Below, piece after piece: positions 43,501-52,901 of a stretch of DNA of 64,000 nt. The notes beneath the pieces were generated by a model that was not told the DNA's origin, made no database searches, and saw only the letters and a program-made list of their open reading frames with translations. This DNA comes from Bacillota bacterium (lineage in GTDB: Bacteria; Bacillota; Clostridia; Tissierellales; Sedimentibacteraceae). The stretch covers positions 17,339 to 81,338 of the forward strand of contig JAEXUD010000021.1 in assembly GCA_023453025.1 (NCBI GenBank), read 5' to 3'. Both the position numbers and the translations under genes were made by a program. How positions within the stretch are numbered: the stretch's first letter is position 1; every line of letters begins with the position of its first letter.

Positions 43501-43838
43501 ACATTTGAAATAAAATTTCCGTCGCCTCCTAAAAATCCGTAGCTGTTTCCATATATATAATCCTCGCCATCTATTCTAAAGGTTGTAAAAGATGTTTCCG
43601 GAATTTTGTTCTGGTACAGCAGCTGTTTATTTGAATCATTATCTCTCCACGGAGACCCATCACTGGTTCTTATGCTGAATCTTGCATCATCTCTGTTTAC
43701 TGTATACTCAATAAAATCATTACTCACAACCAGTGGTTCTATACTTTCTGCAATGGCATAAGCGGTATTTCCTATGGTCGTAGACAGTATTGCTATTAAA
43801 ACAAGAACAGCAACATATTTTTTTACCGATCTTTTCAT
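37509..43838 (-). CDS. Giant exported protein with three C-terminal SLH repeats
   Basis: The 2109-residue protein starts after AAGGAGGG and has a signal peptide (about 1-28, AVLVLIAILSTTIGNTAYA). The first 430 residues form a beta-rich domain, then an IPT/TIG-like segment (VQLLSITPNKVYYEEDEKNI). A long beta-helical or adhesin-like middle follows, with two Fn3-like domains (about 1236-1335 and 1337-1448), more Ig-like units, and three SLH repeats (about 1926, 1988 and 2053 to the end: WSKDIIYSLASLGIINGV, AIPYMKEAVSKNLVTGI, WAKSYVKMLNEKSIITGY). SLH repeats bind pyruvylated wall polysaccharide. It lies 27 bases after the other giant gene. It is a surface protein or adhesin; no enzyme domain is recognised. 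Confidence 0.9.
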   Translation of the reverse strand: MKRSVKKYVAVLVLIAILSTTIGNTAYAIAESIEPLVVSNDFIEYTVNRDDARFSIRTSDGSPWRDNDSNKQLLYQNKIPETSFTTFRIDGEDYIYGNSYGFLGGDGNFISNVSNNGYVNQSTWKMKGVEITQQLQLYEDKSNPYVGNVKITYTIKNTNAAKTEIGTRILLDTMLGANDASPVVLNGQSQFINLETDLKGKNVPEYWRASDDPLAPKVLSYGFLDGWGNKKPDRMIIGHWDGLSESKWDYAVDSGLNFTTSKNSYKSADSAVALYWQPVSVGPGEEIICETFYGLGNFYTTQEEANYGLQVFAPEKLTLNGSKDGYNEETFNISVEIDNSIMDAKQLTNMEISLGITDGLELDAADEEIKTIDTLNTGEIRTVSWTVKAQPQDIFKVSQYVVTVTADGLQDEVRGGYTILPALSGEPPQVQLLSITPNKVYYEEDEKNITLNGKGFEMLKASNDWDVKVKRNRDQKSKIIPQSCITVSDDNNIKIVTDNNYWDESFSNESGGYTIILDADQYGTFTKNLILTKDKAYISRAYGVLLVIGKNISSQRSGDFETGDEIYEIVTASDDYDKESYEAVLNANSQYYRDNQVLLEFKGDIKEYITDNGKQYYIQPGCYINSVIEYGTNDVLKFLYGEASQNISLKEDIDDNGNKQGINISGNGMLSIPGFPFVQGNFKIELDNGTRYSLDADEDNDEASIEVNWDVMEGLKYLSYVGIFPVKIKNAVIGDKSVSFGGSAYLNLGGNIYSSKDDDNNNNDTTGDDDIKDYDDGLSDSAAIGLAINELKFGYRNSSSLFGPANEYGFIGINAEGKAGMPDNMIPGLDFGAEGSVLVNTLDNIYTVDIEVKFAVVEFKGLISLRFIDGTYPIPDSIVGYVGGEPGIPIIPVAPVVYITGGGLGFENLYDTVTLNFERLPPLKLMFTGSAQVLKVFEGNEITLAVSPRGVKLSGDLTILKLDLFKDIHGEMELGDGEGIYIEFGGGINVFDTLVGEVNIGGGYDESYSGVLGPIILYGKGRVAVQVPGCIPVVGGKELLGAEAEISTKHIFATASFLDIPVAVEYVWGDTAPTVIADASGLPRSSLKGIAQQTFYNEETGEAEGTMIFGSNIKRIASSKYMFAYNGDISVVTHEKPIITAGLDNTYNITIDNRDAVIFEVSYDGDVPELEVYKPDGSPYELVEDKNYTVQVISAEESQSGFEEKRVGITAVNPENGDWTIKSDKDVNVALLDVTIPPSLDSLSVESMGDDHTFKASWQASHVNDEKIALYLCEEEGDIGRKIIDDINVNAGTYTYTLPDSTASGSYYIRAVLYNDDTNYDSITGEDPITVIDEYQPLAPESIQVESSGNGAFKVSWDQEGNVDGYYIEIKDENGNALEGVGAVEIEGDMKEACVGGTYRDTDGNLMGMVPGENYMVSMVSYKKVNEVTHYSNEVLSQPIYLPDPQPPELAFDIRTDEGDVKVSQSTSGKYIYTVNQSEINLFIESDQQVEAQIILNDELLVTAEGKEINKKIDLEEGENLIQVNATNENGDTSIYGVMVRCDMTAPELKVDEIETVYTDGEEKIKIRGIAELGSTVSVNKEAVEVDDEGIFETYLSMKNEMKKDINITAEDQAGNITTYNSKIYNEDISDLDRVEIRSDNMENAGDEENENSASLEGYIGKTVELELYCIDNQDNEYLLDSEDVQWDILAGEGVGDISETGVLSLKQEGDIIVKASYYVSDEYAFEDALIVSAIENTQGDDPSSGDTDGEDFTPIPEKNDKKSSSRSSIDRQLENILKNLIGNEKNMSVLKKEWITGEVNITVKGDENMSITIPRQNLENKIGLGIWKINDTSEYKKGNIEFLSDIYEIILDQDGLLQKSAILEISYDPDKVDNPEELAIYWFNEEKNRWEYVGGEVDKKNHTVTVILNHFSKYCLIYNSDLRRFEDIEGRWSKDIIYSLASLGIINGVEKRDGFYYEPERHITRQEFVKLLIEASGVETASSATLQGYSDSESIQEWAIPYMKEAVSKNLVTGIREADGVYMKPLRDITRAEVAVIAGRVLKIQNKNNEITAFTDDNDIPGWAKSYVKMLNEKSIITGYLDNTFRPDNPITREEAATIILKLIEELE

Positions 43839-43865
43839 TTCAACTTCCCTCCTTATTTTTCTATG

Positions 43866-46800
43866 TTAATTGCTGTGTATAACATAGACGTTCAGCAGCT
43901 TTGTATTTCTTTCCTGATCTTGAATTAATAAAGTATAGTAGCCGCTTTCTTCTATTTGCAGATAACCACCTTCGCAATATACTTCACACTCTTTAAAGTC
44001 TCCTTTGTTTTTCTTTCCTTTAAGCCACTTAACAATATGATTACCTTCAATCCCGAAAAGCTCCAGGCTGATGCCCTTCCCTTCTGTAACTATTTCAGTT
44101 TCTTTGGCTTCAGATGTATTGATAAATACGGTAAACTCATCCGGATTAACCACCTTGACTGTACGCACAATGTTCACACTGTTTCCTGCAGAGTCTGAAG
44201 CGGTATATGTGATTAAATATTCTCCCTCCGTATTTACGTCCACATTATGAGTTACATTTAGTTTTCCGCTTATTTCTTCATCTAAATTATCTGTTATGAT
44301 AACATCGCTCAGAGGGTCAAAATTTGCGCTCTTTGCAATAACAAGGTTCTCTCCTTTAGAAAATTCAATCTTTGGTACTTCTCTGTCGATATTGCCAACC
44401 TCAACTCTAAAATAGAATTCTTCGTCGAATGAATCCAATGCCTTGAGCCATTTTATCCCGTTTTCAGTAAACACAACTGTATTGCCTGTATAGTTAACAG
44501 GAGTAATTTCCTTATCTGAAGTGATTGTAACGGTAACGTCATTTTGAGTCGGCTCCGTTTCACTTAGCTCTAAAGTAATATTCGGTGATGCGGCATCGAT
44601 GTTTGCAACTGTTGCGGTTATTTCTCCGCCATTGCCTGCCAAATCCTCATAAATGAAAGTGAATGTTCCGTTTTCAGTAAACACATACTGATTCTTGTTT
44701 ATATTGTTTATGACATATATCTTTTCGTCCGCCATTAATGTGGCAACCACATTATTTTTAGTCACTTCTACAGTACTGTATTCAATCCATACATTAGGTT
44801 CTTCTCTGTCTATATTGCTGACCTCGGCTGTAATTGAACTTTCATTTCCTGCTTTGTCTATGAACCTGAATTCATGTGAACCATTTTCTCCAAATGTATA
44901 ATTGTCTTCTCCATTATCAGTTGAAAATTTAACGGTTTCATTTACATAAACCTTAACTCTTACCTTGCCGTTTGTAGGCTCTGTTGTTGAATACCACAAT
45001 TCATCAACCTGGGGTGCAGCTTTGTCGATGTTATTTACAACAACAGTAATTTCATCATTATTACCTGCGGCATCTTCAAACTGGAATGTAAATGCGCCAT
45101 TTTCTGTAAATTTATAAGAAGTGCTTCCGCCGTTATTTAATATGGTCACAGCTTCTGTTTCATTATCAAAAGCAATGGATACTGTTACATCTTCATTAGT
45201 CCACTCCTGTGTATTATATGTGATTACCGGATTAGGCATTTCTTTATCGATTTTGCTTGCTTTTACAGTTATTTCGCTTTCATTACCTGCGGCATCGCGG
45301 ATTTTAAATGTGAAGCTTCTGTTTTCCTCAATGATGTACTTATTGCTTCCGTCATTATTCAGTATTTCTACCGGCTGTCCTGAATTATCAGTTGTTTTTA
45401 TAGTTACTTCAACATTTTCATTGGTCCATTTTTCATCTTCTGCAGTATTCCAGCTCTTGTTACCGGAAGTATAAACCACAGTTGCTTCAGGGCTTTCTTT
45501 GTCTATAGTACGGACGGTTGCATTTACCGTATCTTTATTGCCTGCAGCATCACAAATTTCAAATGCAAAGCTGCCGTTATCCTCGAAAATGTACTTATTG
45601 CTTCCGCCATTATTCAGTATTTCTACCGGCTGTCCTGAGTTGTCACTTGCCTCTAAAATTACCTGAACAGCATCATTGGTCCATACGGCATCATCCTCGT
45701 TGTGCCATGAATAGTTTTTGGATGTATAGATAAGTTCAGCAATTGGCTTTTCCTTATCTATTTTATCTACCGTTATTTCCCCGTCTCCTGATATCAATGT
45801 ATCCACTCTTTTTATTTTATAACTCATATATCCGTTTTCACCAAACAGAAATTTAACTTGTGTCACAGCTCCGTCATCATTTACTGTCACATCTGTCAAT
45901 GATACAAGGCTGTCGATACCGATAGCACTTCCTGTAGAAACAGGCACATCATCATTTCCTGACAAAAGATAATTTTCCGTATCATTGTTCCAGTTATAAA
46001 CGCATTCTGCTACAGCACTTATGCTGCTTCCTGTACTAACCGCTGCTCGTGAATCGCCAATATAAAGCTTAAAATCATATAATGAGCAATTCTCTTCTTC
46101 TGTTGTCACGGTCACTGCGACGGATTCATTTGTCCAGCTGTCCGGTATATAGCTTTCATGTGCACCGGGCTTGCTTCTGTCAATCCAGTCAACTTCTAAA
46201 ACAATGCTGTTCTCATTGCCCGCTTTGTCAACGAAAATAATTTCCTGAGTACCGTTGTCTTCAAACACATATTCAAAATTATTTGCATATTCTGAAGTTT
46301 GTATCGGTGATGCTATTCTTACATTCTCATCAAAGTCAACCCTCGCAGTTACATTATTGGCTGTTGCGGAGGAAGGAATGTAAGCAATATTTATAACTTC
46401 TGGATTTTCATTATCCAAATTATATGCTTTACTTGTATATAAGCTGCTGTTGCTTAAGCCGTCTTCTGCTTTTATCCATAAATACCATTTTCCGCTGCCA
46501 TCATTTTTTTCAATTATTCCGTTGCTGCATGTATTCCAATTATCCGGCTCTAAATTACTGCTTTGCGACCAGCAATAGTATATGTCTATGTTCTCAGAAG
46601 AAGTTACATTATCTGCTGCTGATACATCTACGGTCACCGACTGATTTTCATCACTGTTTCCATCCGGTGACAATGAAATTTCAGGAGCAATTTTATCAAA
46701 ATTGGATATTGTTATGGAATCCGTATTTTCATTCCCTGCTAAATCCCTATATATGAATTTACAGATTCCGTTTTCTTTAAATGTGATGACATTGTTTTCA

Positions 46801-49800
46801 ACAGTAACCTCTGCTGTAGTTTCATCATCTATGACTTCAATATCAATATTCTCTGAATCCATCATATCACTGAAATAAATAGTAACCGGCAAATCCTCAT
46901 TGGTCCATTCATTATTGTATTGAATATTGTCAATTTCAGGAGAAGTTATGTCATATATTATCTGAGCAGTATATACTTCACTTTCATTGCCTGCAATGTC
47001 TTTGTACTGCACCGCAATACTGTATTCTTTTTCTTCTGTTAGTGTAATATTTTGTGCCTGCGAATAAGCTGCCCAACCATTCCATGTTGTACCGCCGTCA
47101 GGAGAAATTCGCATAAGAATATTTTCATCTGCACCTTCTGGGCAAACATCACTTGCAGAAAGCATCAGCTGCACCGATGACTGATTGGTATAAGCTTTAT
47201 TTAAGTCTATACTTCCGCAGGGAGGTGTATTATCAATATATATGGGATTGCTGCTTAATACCGAAACATTGCCTGCGGTATCTTCTACCTTCACATGTAT
47301 ATAATAGGTATCTGTTATATTGCTGCCTGTATTATCATCAAGTGTAAATGTTATATCATCGCCGTTTAAAATATATTCCGTTAATACTGTATCGTCATAT
47401 TCGATGTTTGTTGATATATCATACTTGACTGTGTATCCAAAGCTCTCATTATTTACCTCCAGATATGTGGTAAATACCTGCTGAGGATTGGAATTACCAT
47501 TTGGTGAAAAAGATAACTCCGGTTTTTCATTATCCAGATTGAAGCCGTCTTGAGTTGTATAGATGCTGATGCTGCCGGAAGCGTCTTCACATTTAACATG
47601 AAGATACCATACACCATTTTTACCGTCACCGGAACTTATATTTCCCGTATATGAAGATACCGGATTTAAAATATCCTCCACAAAAAATTCTGTCCATTGA
47701 GAATCATCCTCTGCAGGCTTAATAACAGATTCACTCCATTGATAATATGCATTCTTTATTGGTGAAGAATCGGATATTGTAACCTCAACGCTTACAGTTC
47801 CAGAAACAGTACTATTTCCTTCAGAAGAGAAAACAACTGTCGGCGGACTTTTATCCACAATATACTCACCTGATATTTTTGTCTGCATGTTGCCCGCATC
47901 ATCTTCTGCCTCCACTGTAACCGTATAGATTCCATCCATATCCGGACTTGTAACAATACTGCCGCTTTCAATAGTACCGCTGTTCAGCTTTTCGCTGTTT
48001 TCATCATCTATCTTTCTGTACCAGGTATAGTTGATTTCTTTTATTCCGTTCTTTTCATCTTCTGCCGTAACCATAACATCATAGCTGGTCTGATTAGTAC
48101 CTGATTCGGGATCAATGGTTATTGTCGGCTTTTCATTATCAAAACAGAAGGGTCCTTCTGTTTCAATTGATACATTACCAGCTTTATCTGTTGCTTTAGA
48201 ATGAAGATAATAGTTATCCCCTGTGGCATTTTCAGGGTTTACAACGGGTACTGTTCCGTTGGCAATTCCCTTTGCACTATCCCAATCATTTGCTGTCAGT
48301 GACGTATCCCAATAATAATAAGTATCCTCCCATCCGCTTACATCATCCGTTACGGTTATATACACATCATGTGCCCTTTTATAGGTTGATTTATCATCAT
48401 AGTTACTGCCCTCTGCATCGGTAAATGTTATATTTGGTGGTATTGTATCTATATTTATGGAGTAGGACTGATCAGGTATTGTTTCGATTAATGATTTTCC
48501 GGTTATATCCTCTACCGTTCCGCTTAAACCTGTGACTCTTAAGCCTTCAATATTATTACCATCTGCTACTGTATAGGTATAATATAGAGTATCTGTTCCA
48601 CTTCCGCTTTGATATTTTGCATCAGCCGCACCGTTGTTGAATATCAGCTTATGGTTTGAAACAACTTTGACAGCCTCACTGAACACTGTATTAAATTCAA
48701 TAGTTTCTCCCGCAGTGAAAGTACCGTTGCCGCTGGTGCTTTCAATACTTTCTATCTCAGGATTATAGCTGTCAATCATAACAGGTCTTCCGGATAAGGC
48801 AGCGCTGAAATCCGACATGCTGTTAGATGCAAAATCATCAATTTGAGGCTCTGGTTCACTGTTAAGAGTTATGATATCACCTAACGAAAGCTTCATCCCA
48901 TCCTGTACATCAGCAGGAACCTCCCCATGAAAAATATACTTAGTGTCTCCTGCTATTATATCTCCAGGATTATGATAAAAACTTGCCCTGCCAAATACTG
49001 CAGAATCATCATCAGAAAATTTTAAATTCAGTCCTAAATTGCTGCCTATATCTACAGGCTCACTAAATTCCACAATAAAATCCATATCATCTCCCGATTT
49101 TAATATACGGGTAGCTGTGCCGTTAACGTACACAACCTCCGCATTTGTAGTCATTGTTACCGTCTTCACCGTAGGGGCTGTTTTATCAAAGAAATGCAAT
49201 CTTTGATGTGCAAGCAAAGCTAAAACACCATTGGTACCGCTATCTTTAGCTCTCATTTCATATTCTACATATCTTGTTCCTATGGGAAGCAGTTCTCCAT
49301 TGACTCCTCCTACGGTAACATCATTCAGCCATGTTTTACTTGGGATATTATCTTTAATCGTAAATAGTCCGTTTATCGGATCACGATCAATATCATAGTA
49401 AGTAACTATCAACCACATTTCATCTGTTCCATAAGCAGCTGTGGCATTATTCCCCATATCCACCTGTGCTCTAAAGTATATTTCTTCATTGTCAATCCGA
49501 TCTGCAATACTTCTTAAATCTACTACCTGCCGTTTAATAGCTGTCTTTCCCCCTGTCTCACCTGAGCTGGGATAGTAGCCGCTGGTATGTCCTAAAGAAT
49601 TTTTATTTTTTGCAGGGGCAAGCGGATGGTCCATATCACCCCAATGCCAGGTATATCCGTTTGAATAATAATCGGTGACAACATTCACCCCGGACAGAAT
49701 ATTTCTGTTAAAGCCGTCATGGTGGTCAAATACGATATCTGAAATTGCATAGACTGTGTTTGAAAATCCAAACATCAGCTGACTCAATATCAATATGGTC

Positions 49801-49832
49801 AGCATACTTACAAATTTTATTGTCTTCTTCAC
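43866..49832 (-). CDS. Giant exported protein with repeated bacterial Ig-like domains
   Basis: The 1988-residue protein starts at a GTG after AAGGAGG and has a signal peptide (about 1-29). After an N-terminal domain (about 30-220) come many Ig-like repeats. In the second half (about 980-1820) units of about 65 to 90 residues recur with the pattern T-N/E-x-V-x-V, YxFxENGxFxF, xDxAGNxxxIT, IDxxxP, for example GENGSHEFRFIDKAGNESS. A DUF5011-type domain (about 1824-1905) and a short beta-domain end the protein. There is no SLH or LPXTG anchor, so it may be held by the SLH protein encoded next. Sequence identity among repeats suggests recent unit duplication. Confidence 0.9.
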   Translation of the reverse strand: MKKTIKFVSMLTILILSQLMFGFSNTVYAISDIVFDHHDGFNRNILSGVNVVTDYYSNGYTWHWGDMDHPLAPAKNKNSLGHTSGYYPSSGETGGKTAIKRQVVDLRSIADRIDNEEIYFRAQVDMGNNATAAYGTDEMWLIVTYYDIDRDPINGLFTIKDNIPSKTWLNDVTVGGVNGELLPIGTRYVEYEMRAKDSGTNGVLALLAHQRLHFFDKTAPTVKTVTMTTNAEVVYVNGTATRILKSGDDMDFIVEFSEPVDIGSNLGLNLKFSDDDSAVFGRASFYHNPGDIIAGDTKYIFHGEVPADVQDGMKLSLGDIITLNSEPEPQIDDFASNSMSDFSAALSGRPVMIDSYNPEIESIESTSGNGTFTAGETIEFNTVFSEAVKVVSNHKLIFNNGAADAKYQSGSGTDTLYYTYTVADGNNIEGLRVTGLSGTVEDITGKSLIETIPDQSYSINIDTIPPNITFTDAEGSNYDDKSTYKRAHDVYITVTDDVSGWEDTYYYWDTSLTANDWDSAKGIANGTVPVVNPENATGDNYYLHSKATDKAGNVSIETEGPFCFDNEKPTITIDPESGTNQTSYDVMVTAEDEKNGIKEINYTWYRKIDDENSEKLNSGTIESGSIVTSPDMDGIYTVTVEAEDDAGNMQTKISGEYIVDKSPPTVVFSSEGNSTVSGTVSVEVTISDSSPIKNAYYQWSESVIKPAEDDSQWTEFFVEDILNPVSSYTGNISSGDGKNGVWYLHVKCEDASGSISIYTTQDGFNLDNEKPELSFSPNGNSNPQQVFTTYLEVNNESFGYTVKYDISTNIEYDDTVLTEYILNGDDITFTLDDNTGSNITDTYYIHVKVEDTAGNVSVLSSNPIYIDNTPPCGSIDLNKAYTNQSSVQLMLSASDVCPEGADENILMRISPDGGTTWNGWAAYSQAQNITLTEEKEYSIAVQYKDIAGNESEVYTAQIIYDITSPEIDNIQYNNEWTNEDLPVTIYFSDMMDSENIDIEVIDDETTAEVTVENNVITFKENGICKFIYRDLAGNENTDSITISNFDKIAPEISLSPDGNSDENQSVTVDVSAADNVTSSENIDIYYCWSQSSNLEPDNWNTCSNGIIEKNDGSGKWYLWIKAEDGLSNSSLYTSKAYNLDNENPEVINIAYIPSSATANNVTARVDFDENVRIASPIQTSEYANNFEYVFEDNGTQEIIFVDKAGNENSIVLEVDWIDRSKPGAHESYIPDSWTNESVAVTVTTEEENCSLYDFKLYIGDSRAAVSTGSSISAVAECVYNWNNDTENYLLSGNDDVPVSTGSAIGIDSLVSLTDVTVNDDGAVTQVKFLFGENGYMSYKIKRVDTLISGDGEITVDKIDKEKPIAELIYTSKNYSWHNEDDAVWTNDAVQVILEASDNSGQPVEILNNGGSNKYIFEDNGSFAFEICDAAGNKDTVNATVRTIDKESPEATVVYTSGNKSWNTAEDEKWTNENVEVTIKTTDNSGQPVEILNNDGSNKYIIEENRSFTFKIRDAAGNESEITVKASKIDKEMPNPVITYNTQEWTNEDVTVSIAFDNETEAVTILNNGGSTSYKFTENGAFTFQFEDAAGNNDEITVVVNNIDKAAPQVDELWYSTTEPTNGKVRVKVYVNETVKFSTDNGEDNYTFGENGSHEFRFIDKAGNESSITAEVSNIDREEPNVWIEYSTVEVTKNNVVATLMADEKIYVINNINKNQYVFTENGTFTFIYEDLAGNGGEITATVANIDAASPNITLELSETEPTQNDVTVTITSDKEITPVNYTGNTVVFTENGIKWLKALDSFDEEFYFRVEVGNIDREVPKIEFSKGENLVIAKSANFDPLSDVIITDNLDEEISGKLNVTHNVDVNTEGEYLITYTASDSAGNSVNIVRTVKVVNPDEFTVFINTSEAKETEIVTEGKGISLELFGIEGNHIVKWLKGKKNKGDFKECEVYCEGGYLQIEESGYYTLLIQDQERNTKLLNVYVIHSN

Positions 49833-49910
49833 TTTATTACCTCCTTAATCTAAAAAAATATAATAATTGAAATTCTTTCTGTATCTACAGCAACATGCTG
49901 ATTTCATATT

Positions 49911-50141
49911 CTACTTTTCAAGCATTTGCAATACTTCTCTCACAGACATTTCAATTTTGTTATCCCATGTAATCAAGGTACCGTCTGTCTTTACTCTGCT
50001 GAAAAAGTCTTTATCACTAAGCATTCCGAACCTAATGGTATGAATCTTCTTTGAAAAATTCAATATAGCGCTGCTGCCGTTCTCAAACAGCACCTCTAAT
50101 CGGTAGTTTTCTTTAGGTAGTACTTCTGTAATTTTCGTCAT
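49911..50141 (-). CDS. DUF2442 protein
   Basis: The 76-residue protein starts after GGAGGG. Its pattern (YRLEVLFENGSSAILNFSKKI, then FSRVKTDGTLITWDNKIEMSV in parts) is typical of DUF2442, small proteins often found beside toxin-antitoxin-like or regulatory genes. Function unknown. It is the first gene after the terminator and lies 78 bases before the Ig-repeat gene, so it may begin the transcript for both giant proteins. Confidence 0.8.
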   Translation of the reverse strand: MTKITEVLPKENYRLEVLFENGSSAILNFSKKIHTIRFGMLSDKDFFSRVKTDGTLITWDNKIEMSVREVLQMLEK

Positions 50142-50191
50142 ATGATCCCTCCTTGTACAGTGCCAGGTAAATTTTATAGCTTTTGCTCAAT

Positions 50192-50230
50192 AAAAAAAGC
50201 TCCTATAATAATTATATAGAAGCTTTTTTT
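50192..50230. terminator. Strong bidirectional terminator
   Basis: AAAAAAAGCTCCTATA and TATAGAAGCTTTTTTT form a long stem with one mismatch. It separates the MalT-like gene from DUF2442. A second hairpin AAACTACCC-ACC-GGGTAGTTT lies at 50236-50256, directly after the MalT-like stop. Confidence 0.88.
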
Positions 50231-50256
50231 GACTTTAAACTACCCACCGGGTAGTT

Positions 50257-52758
50257 TTAATTAACTTTTTTGTTGCTCTTAATTTCTAAATGCTGTTTTA
50301 AAAGTGCTCTGTTATTGATATTAAGCTTTGAATAAGCAGATTTCAATGCCATTTTTACCGTATTAGAAGATATGAAAAGCTGTTTTCCTATTTCCTTGTT
50401 GGTTTTTCCATCTGCTGCCAAACGTGCTATCTCCAGTTCTCTTTGGGTCAATTTCGGCTTTTCTTCAGCAAAGTATTCACGAATCATTGCATCTTTAGAT
50501 TTCTTGAATATCTCATATAGCTCAAAGATTTTTTTAATTTCTTCCTGGTAGTTACCTTCCATATATATTTTATCTAAAACAGACTCAATATAATCACAAT
50601 TTTCTACAAAAAGCATATACTGCTTATCCGGCATGGCAATATCTAAGGCCTTTTTCAAGTTGAAAAGCGCCTCATCTTCTCTGTATATTTTTCTATAGGC
50701 TGCGGCCAGATAAATATATGTATAAATATATCCCAACAGATTGTGAAAAACGGAAGATATGGCAATAAAATGCTCCGCACTGCCGATGAGTTTCAGATAT
50801 TCCCCTTTGATTAAAAGTATCCTGCCATATGCTATATTAAAAAACGGGTATGCGGGAAATACCACTCTTGGGCTGCCTAAATCTGCCTTCAGCAGTCTTT
50901 CAGGAATTCTGTCTGTTTGATCCAGATAAGCATAGATGCAAGCCTCACAAATTTCAACCACATGAATATAGTAGTAATCTTTTTTATCATTCATATCTGC
51001 ATGCATTTTATTCATCAGCTTCATGACTCTGGATAAATCCCCCCTCATAAAAGCAATGAGCACCTGAAAGTATTGTGCACTGAAAGCAACACTTTTATCG
51101 TCTCTTGATTGTGTTTTTAGCAATGCTTTTTGTGCTAAGATTTCAGCATTTTCAAAATCACCCTGATTGAAACAGGATTCAGCCTCCATAACATACTCTC
51201 CACCTGAACCATGCCCTTTGGTCAAACGATAGTAATAGGATAATCCTTCCTTTAAATCTTGTATATGCCCTTTAAGCATGCCGCTTTCTCTGTAGTATAA
51301 GCTCAATACAGATGGTACTCCAAATGTCCATTTGCCTCCGGTGTAATAAACATCCGTAGGCTGCTTCAGAAGCTTCCAGGCTTTTTGAAGCCGTTGTGAC
51401 ATTTTTTTCAAATCATTGAATTCAGAAAAACTGAATAAAAGCTCCAATTCGCCTAAAAGCCGATTTCGTTTTTCAGTCTCCAGCCCCTCATCGTTTTCTA
51501 TATTCACACTTAATTCGTCGCATATTTTTTTAAATAACTCAAGCTCTTTATGAATAAACAAATACATGGCATAGATCAGCAACGCATAGTGATGTCTTGA
51601 TTTAATCTCTTTAGGGCACTCATTCATATATTTTTTTAGTAATTCTTTATTTTCTATAGAATAATCCTTGGATTTATCCTCTTCCAATGCAAGTAAAATT
51701 CCATCAAAATCCCCGCACTCATAAAAGTAGCGCCGTGCTGCAAACCAATTGCCGCTTTCCATAAAATATTCGGCCGCCTTTTTATACAGCTTATACCGAT
51801 CACCTATTTCTTTTTCTTCCAGCTTTTCTTTTAAAAGTCCCAAAAAGATGCTATGGATATTATATGTTTTGAGCTTCGTATCATATGTAACGAAAAGATT
51901 GTTCTCTATGAGCTTTGCAAGGAATTCCGCTGCATTCTCCTTTTCCCACATGTATTCAGCCTGCTTAAGAGTAAAGCAGTCAAAAATACACAGTGTCATC
52001 AGAAAGTCCTTCATTTCATCTGTAAGATATATATATACAGACTTTTCAAGGAGTTTAAAAATACTTTCTGCCGGTGTATAGCTGCCTTTAGTCTCATATT
52101 CAAGCATAAAAAGATACAATGCGCTAATCCATCCTTCAGTATCAGAGTACAGCTTCTGAGCTTCATAATCAGAAAGAGTGAATCCGCATGCCTTGAAATA
52201 TCCCTTGATTTCCTTTGGTGTCAGTTCAAAAACTTCTTTTTTGATATGATATAAGTATCTTTTCAGTAAAAGCTCTTCTAATTTTTCAAATTTTACAAAT
52301 CGTGCAGTAAGGACAATATAAAAGTTATCAATTTTTCTTTCAGCAAGTCTTTCGATAAATTGATTGACTGAAGGGTTATTAATAAGATGATAATCATCCA
52401 TTACCAAGACCGTTTTATCAGGAAATTGAATATCATCTATTAATTGAATGGCTTCTTCTAACGGCAGGCTATCGTTTGGAAATCCAAGCTGCAAAAGACT
52501 TTGAGAACGATTGCTGTCCGCGTCATAAAACTGCTTAGCAAAATTATTCCAAAAGCCGGCAAGTGAATTGTCATAAATACTTTGCCAAAAAATATTAACA
52601 TCAGAATCATTGAGAAAAGTTCTTAGGGCTGTGGTCTTTCCATAGCCCATGGGGGCTTCTATGATGGTAAGGGGATAGTCAAAAATCCCATTCAAGGCTT
52701 CTATTACTCTATTTGAAAAATACAAGCGCCTCGTATTGTATTGCTTTTCTCTTGGCAT
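50257..52758 (-). CDS. MalT/LuxR-type ATP-dependent transcriptional activator
   Basis: The start at 52758 follows GGGGGA by six bases. The 833-residue protein has a STAND-type ATPase (Walker A APMGYGKTTALRT about 36-48, Walker B TVLVMDDYHLI about 118), a long TPR-like sensor region (about 330-740) and a C-terminal LuxR helix-turn-helix (about 768-825: LTQRELEIARLAADGKTNKEIGKQLFISSNTVKMALKS in parts). It is related to MalT-like activators that bind a sugar or other ligand. It reads toward the giant surface-protein genes and is its own unit, ended by a terminator. Control of those genes is an inference from position. Confidence 0.9.
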   Translation of the reverse strand: MPREKQYNTRRLYFSNRVIEALNGIFDYPLTIIEAPMGYGKTTALRTFLNDSDVNIFWQSIYDNSLAGFWNNFAKQFYDADSNRSQSLLQLGFPNDSLPLEEAIQLIDDIQFPDKTVLVMDDYHLINNPSVNQFIERLAERKIDNFYIVLTARFVKFEKLEELLLKRYLYHIKKEVFELTPKEIKGYFKACGFTLSDYEAQKLYSDTEGWISALYLFMLEYETKGSYTPAESIFKLLEKSVYIYLTDEMKDFLMTLCIFDCFTLKQAEYMWEKENAAEFLAKLIENNLFVTYDTKLKTYNIHSIFLGLLKEKLEEKEIGDRYKLYKKAAEYFMESGNWFAARRYFYECGDFDGILLALEEDKSKDYSIENKELLKKYMNECPKEIKSRHHYALLIYAMYLFIHKELELFKKICDELSVNIENDEGLETEKRNRLLGELELLFSFSEFNDLKKMSQRLQKAWKLLKQPTDVYYTGGKWTFGVPSVLSLYYRESGMLKGHIQDLKEGLSYYYRLTKGHGSGGEYVMEAESCFNQGDFENAEILAQKALLKTQSRDDKSVAFSAQYFQVLIAFMRGDLSRVMKLMNKMHADMNDKKDYYYIHVVEICEACIYAYLDQTDRIPERLLKADLGSPRVVFPAYPFFNIAYGRILLIKGEYLKLIGSAEHFIAISSVFHNLLGYIYTYIYLAAAYRKIYREDEALFNLKKALDIAMPDKQYMLFVENCDYIESVLDKIYMEGNYQEEIKKIFELYEIFKKSKDAMIREYFAEEKPKLTQRELEIARLAADGKTNKEIGKQLFISSNTVKMALKSAYSKLNINNRALLKQHLEIKSNKKVN

Positions 52759-52861
52759 GAACATTCCCCCTCAAGCTTTTATTTTTTATTATATCACAAA
52801 CTTTATTTTTTTCATAGTTGTAATGTTACGTCTTTTGAAAACAAATATGTTAATTTTCAAT

Positions 52862-52894
52862 AAAAAAACGGTTATACAACAAACCGTTTTTTTA
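52862..52894. terminator. Terminator between transketolase and MalT-like genes
   Basis: AAAAAAACGGTT and AACCGTTTTTTT form a perfect stem with a short loop (ATACAACA). It ends the operon that begins with DUF5693. Confidence 0.88.
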
Positions 52895-52901
52895 TTTTTA
52901 A

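Noticed and set aside
37509..49832. Plus-strand frames across the giant surface genes
   Set aside because: All are short, without start signals, and lie opposite long repeat-rich coding sequence.
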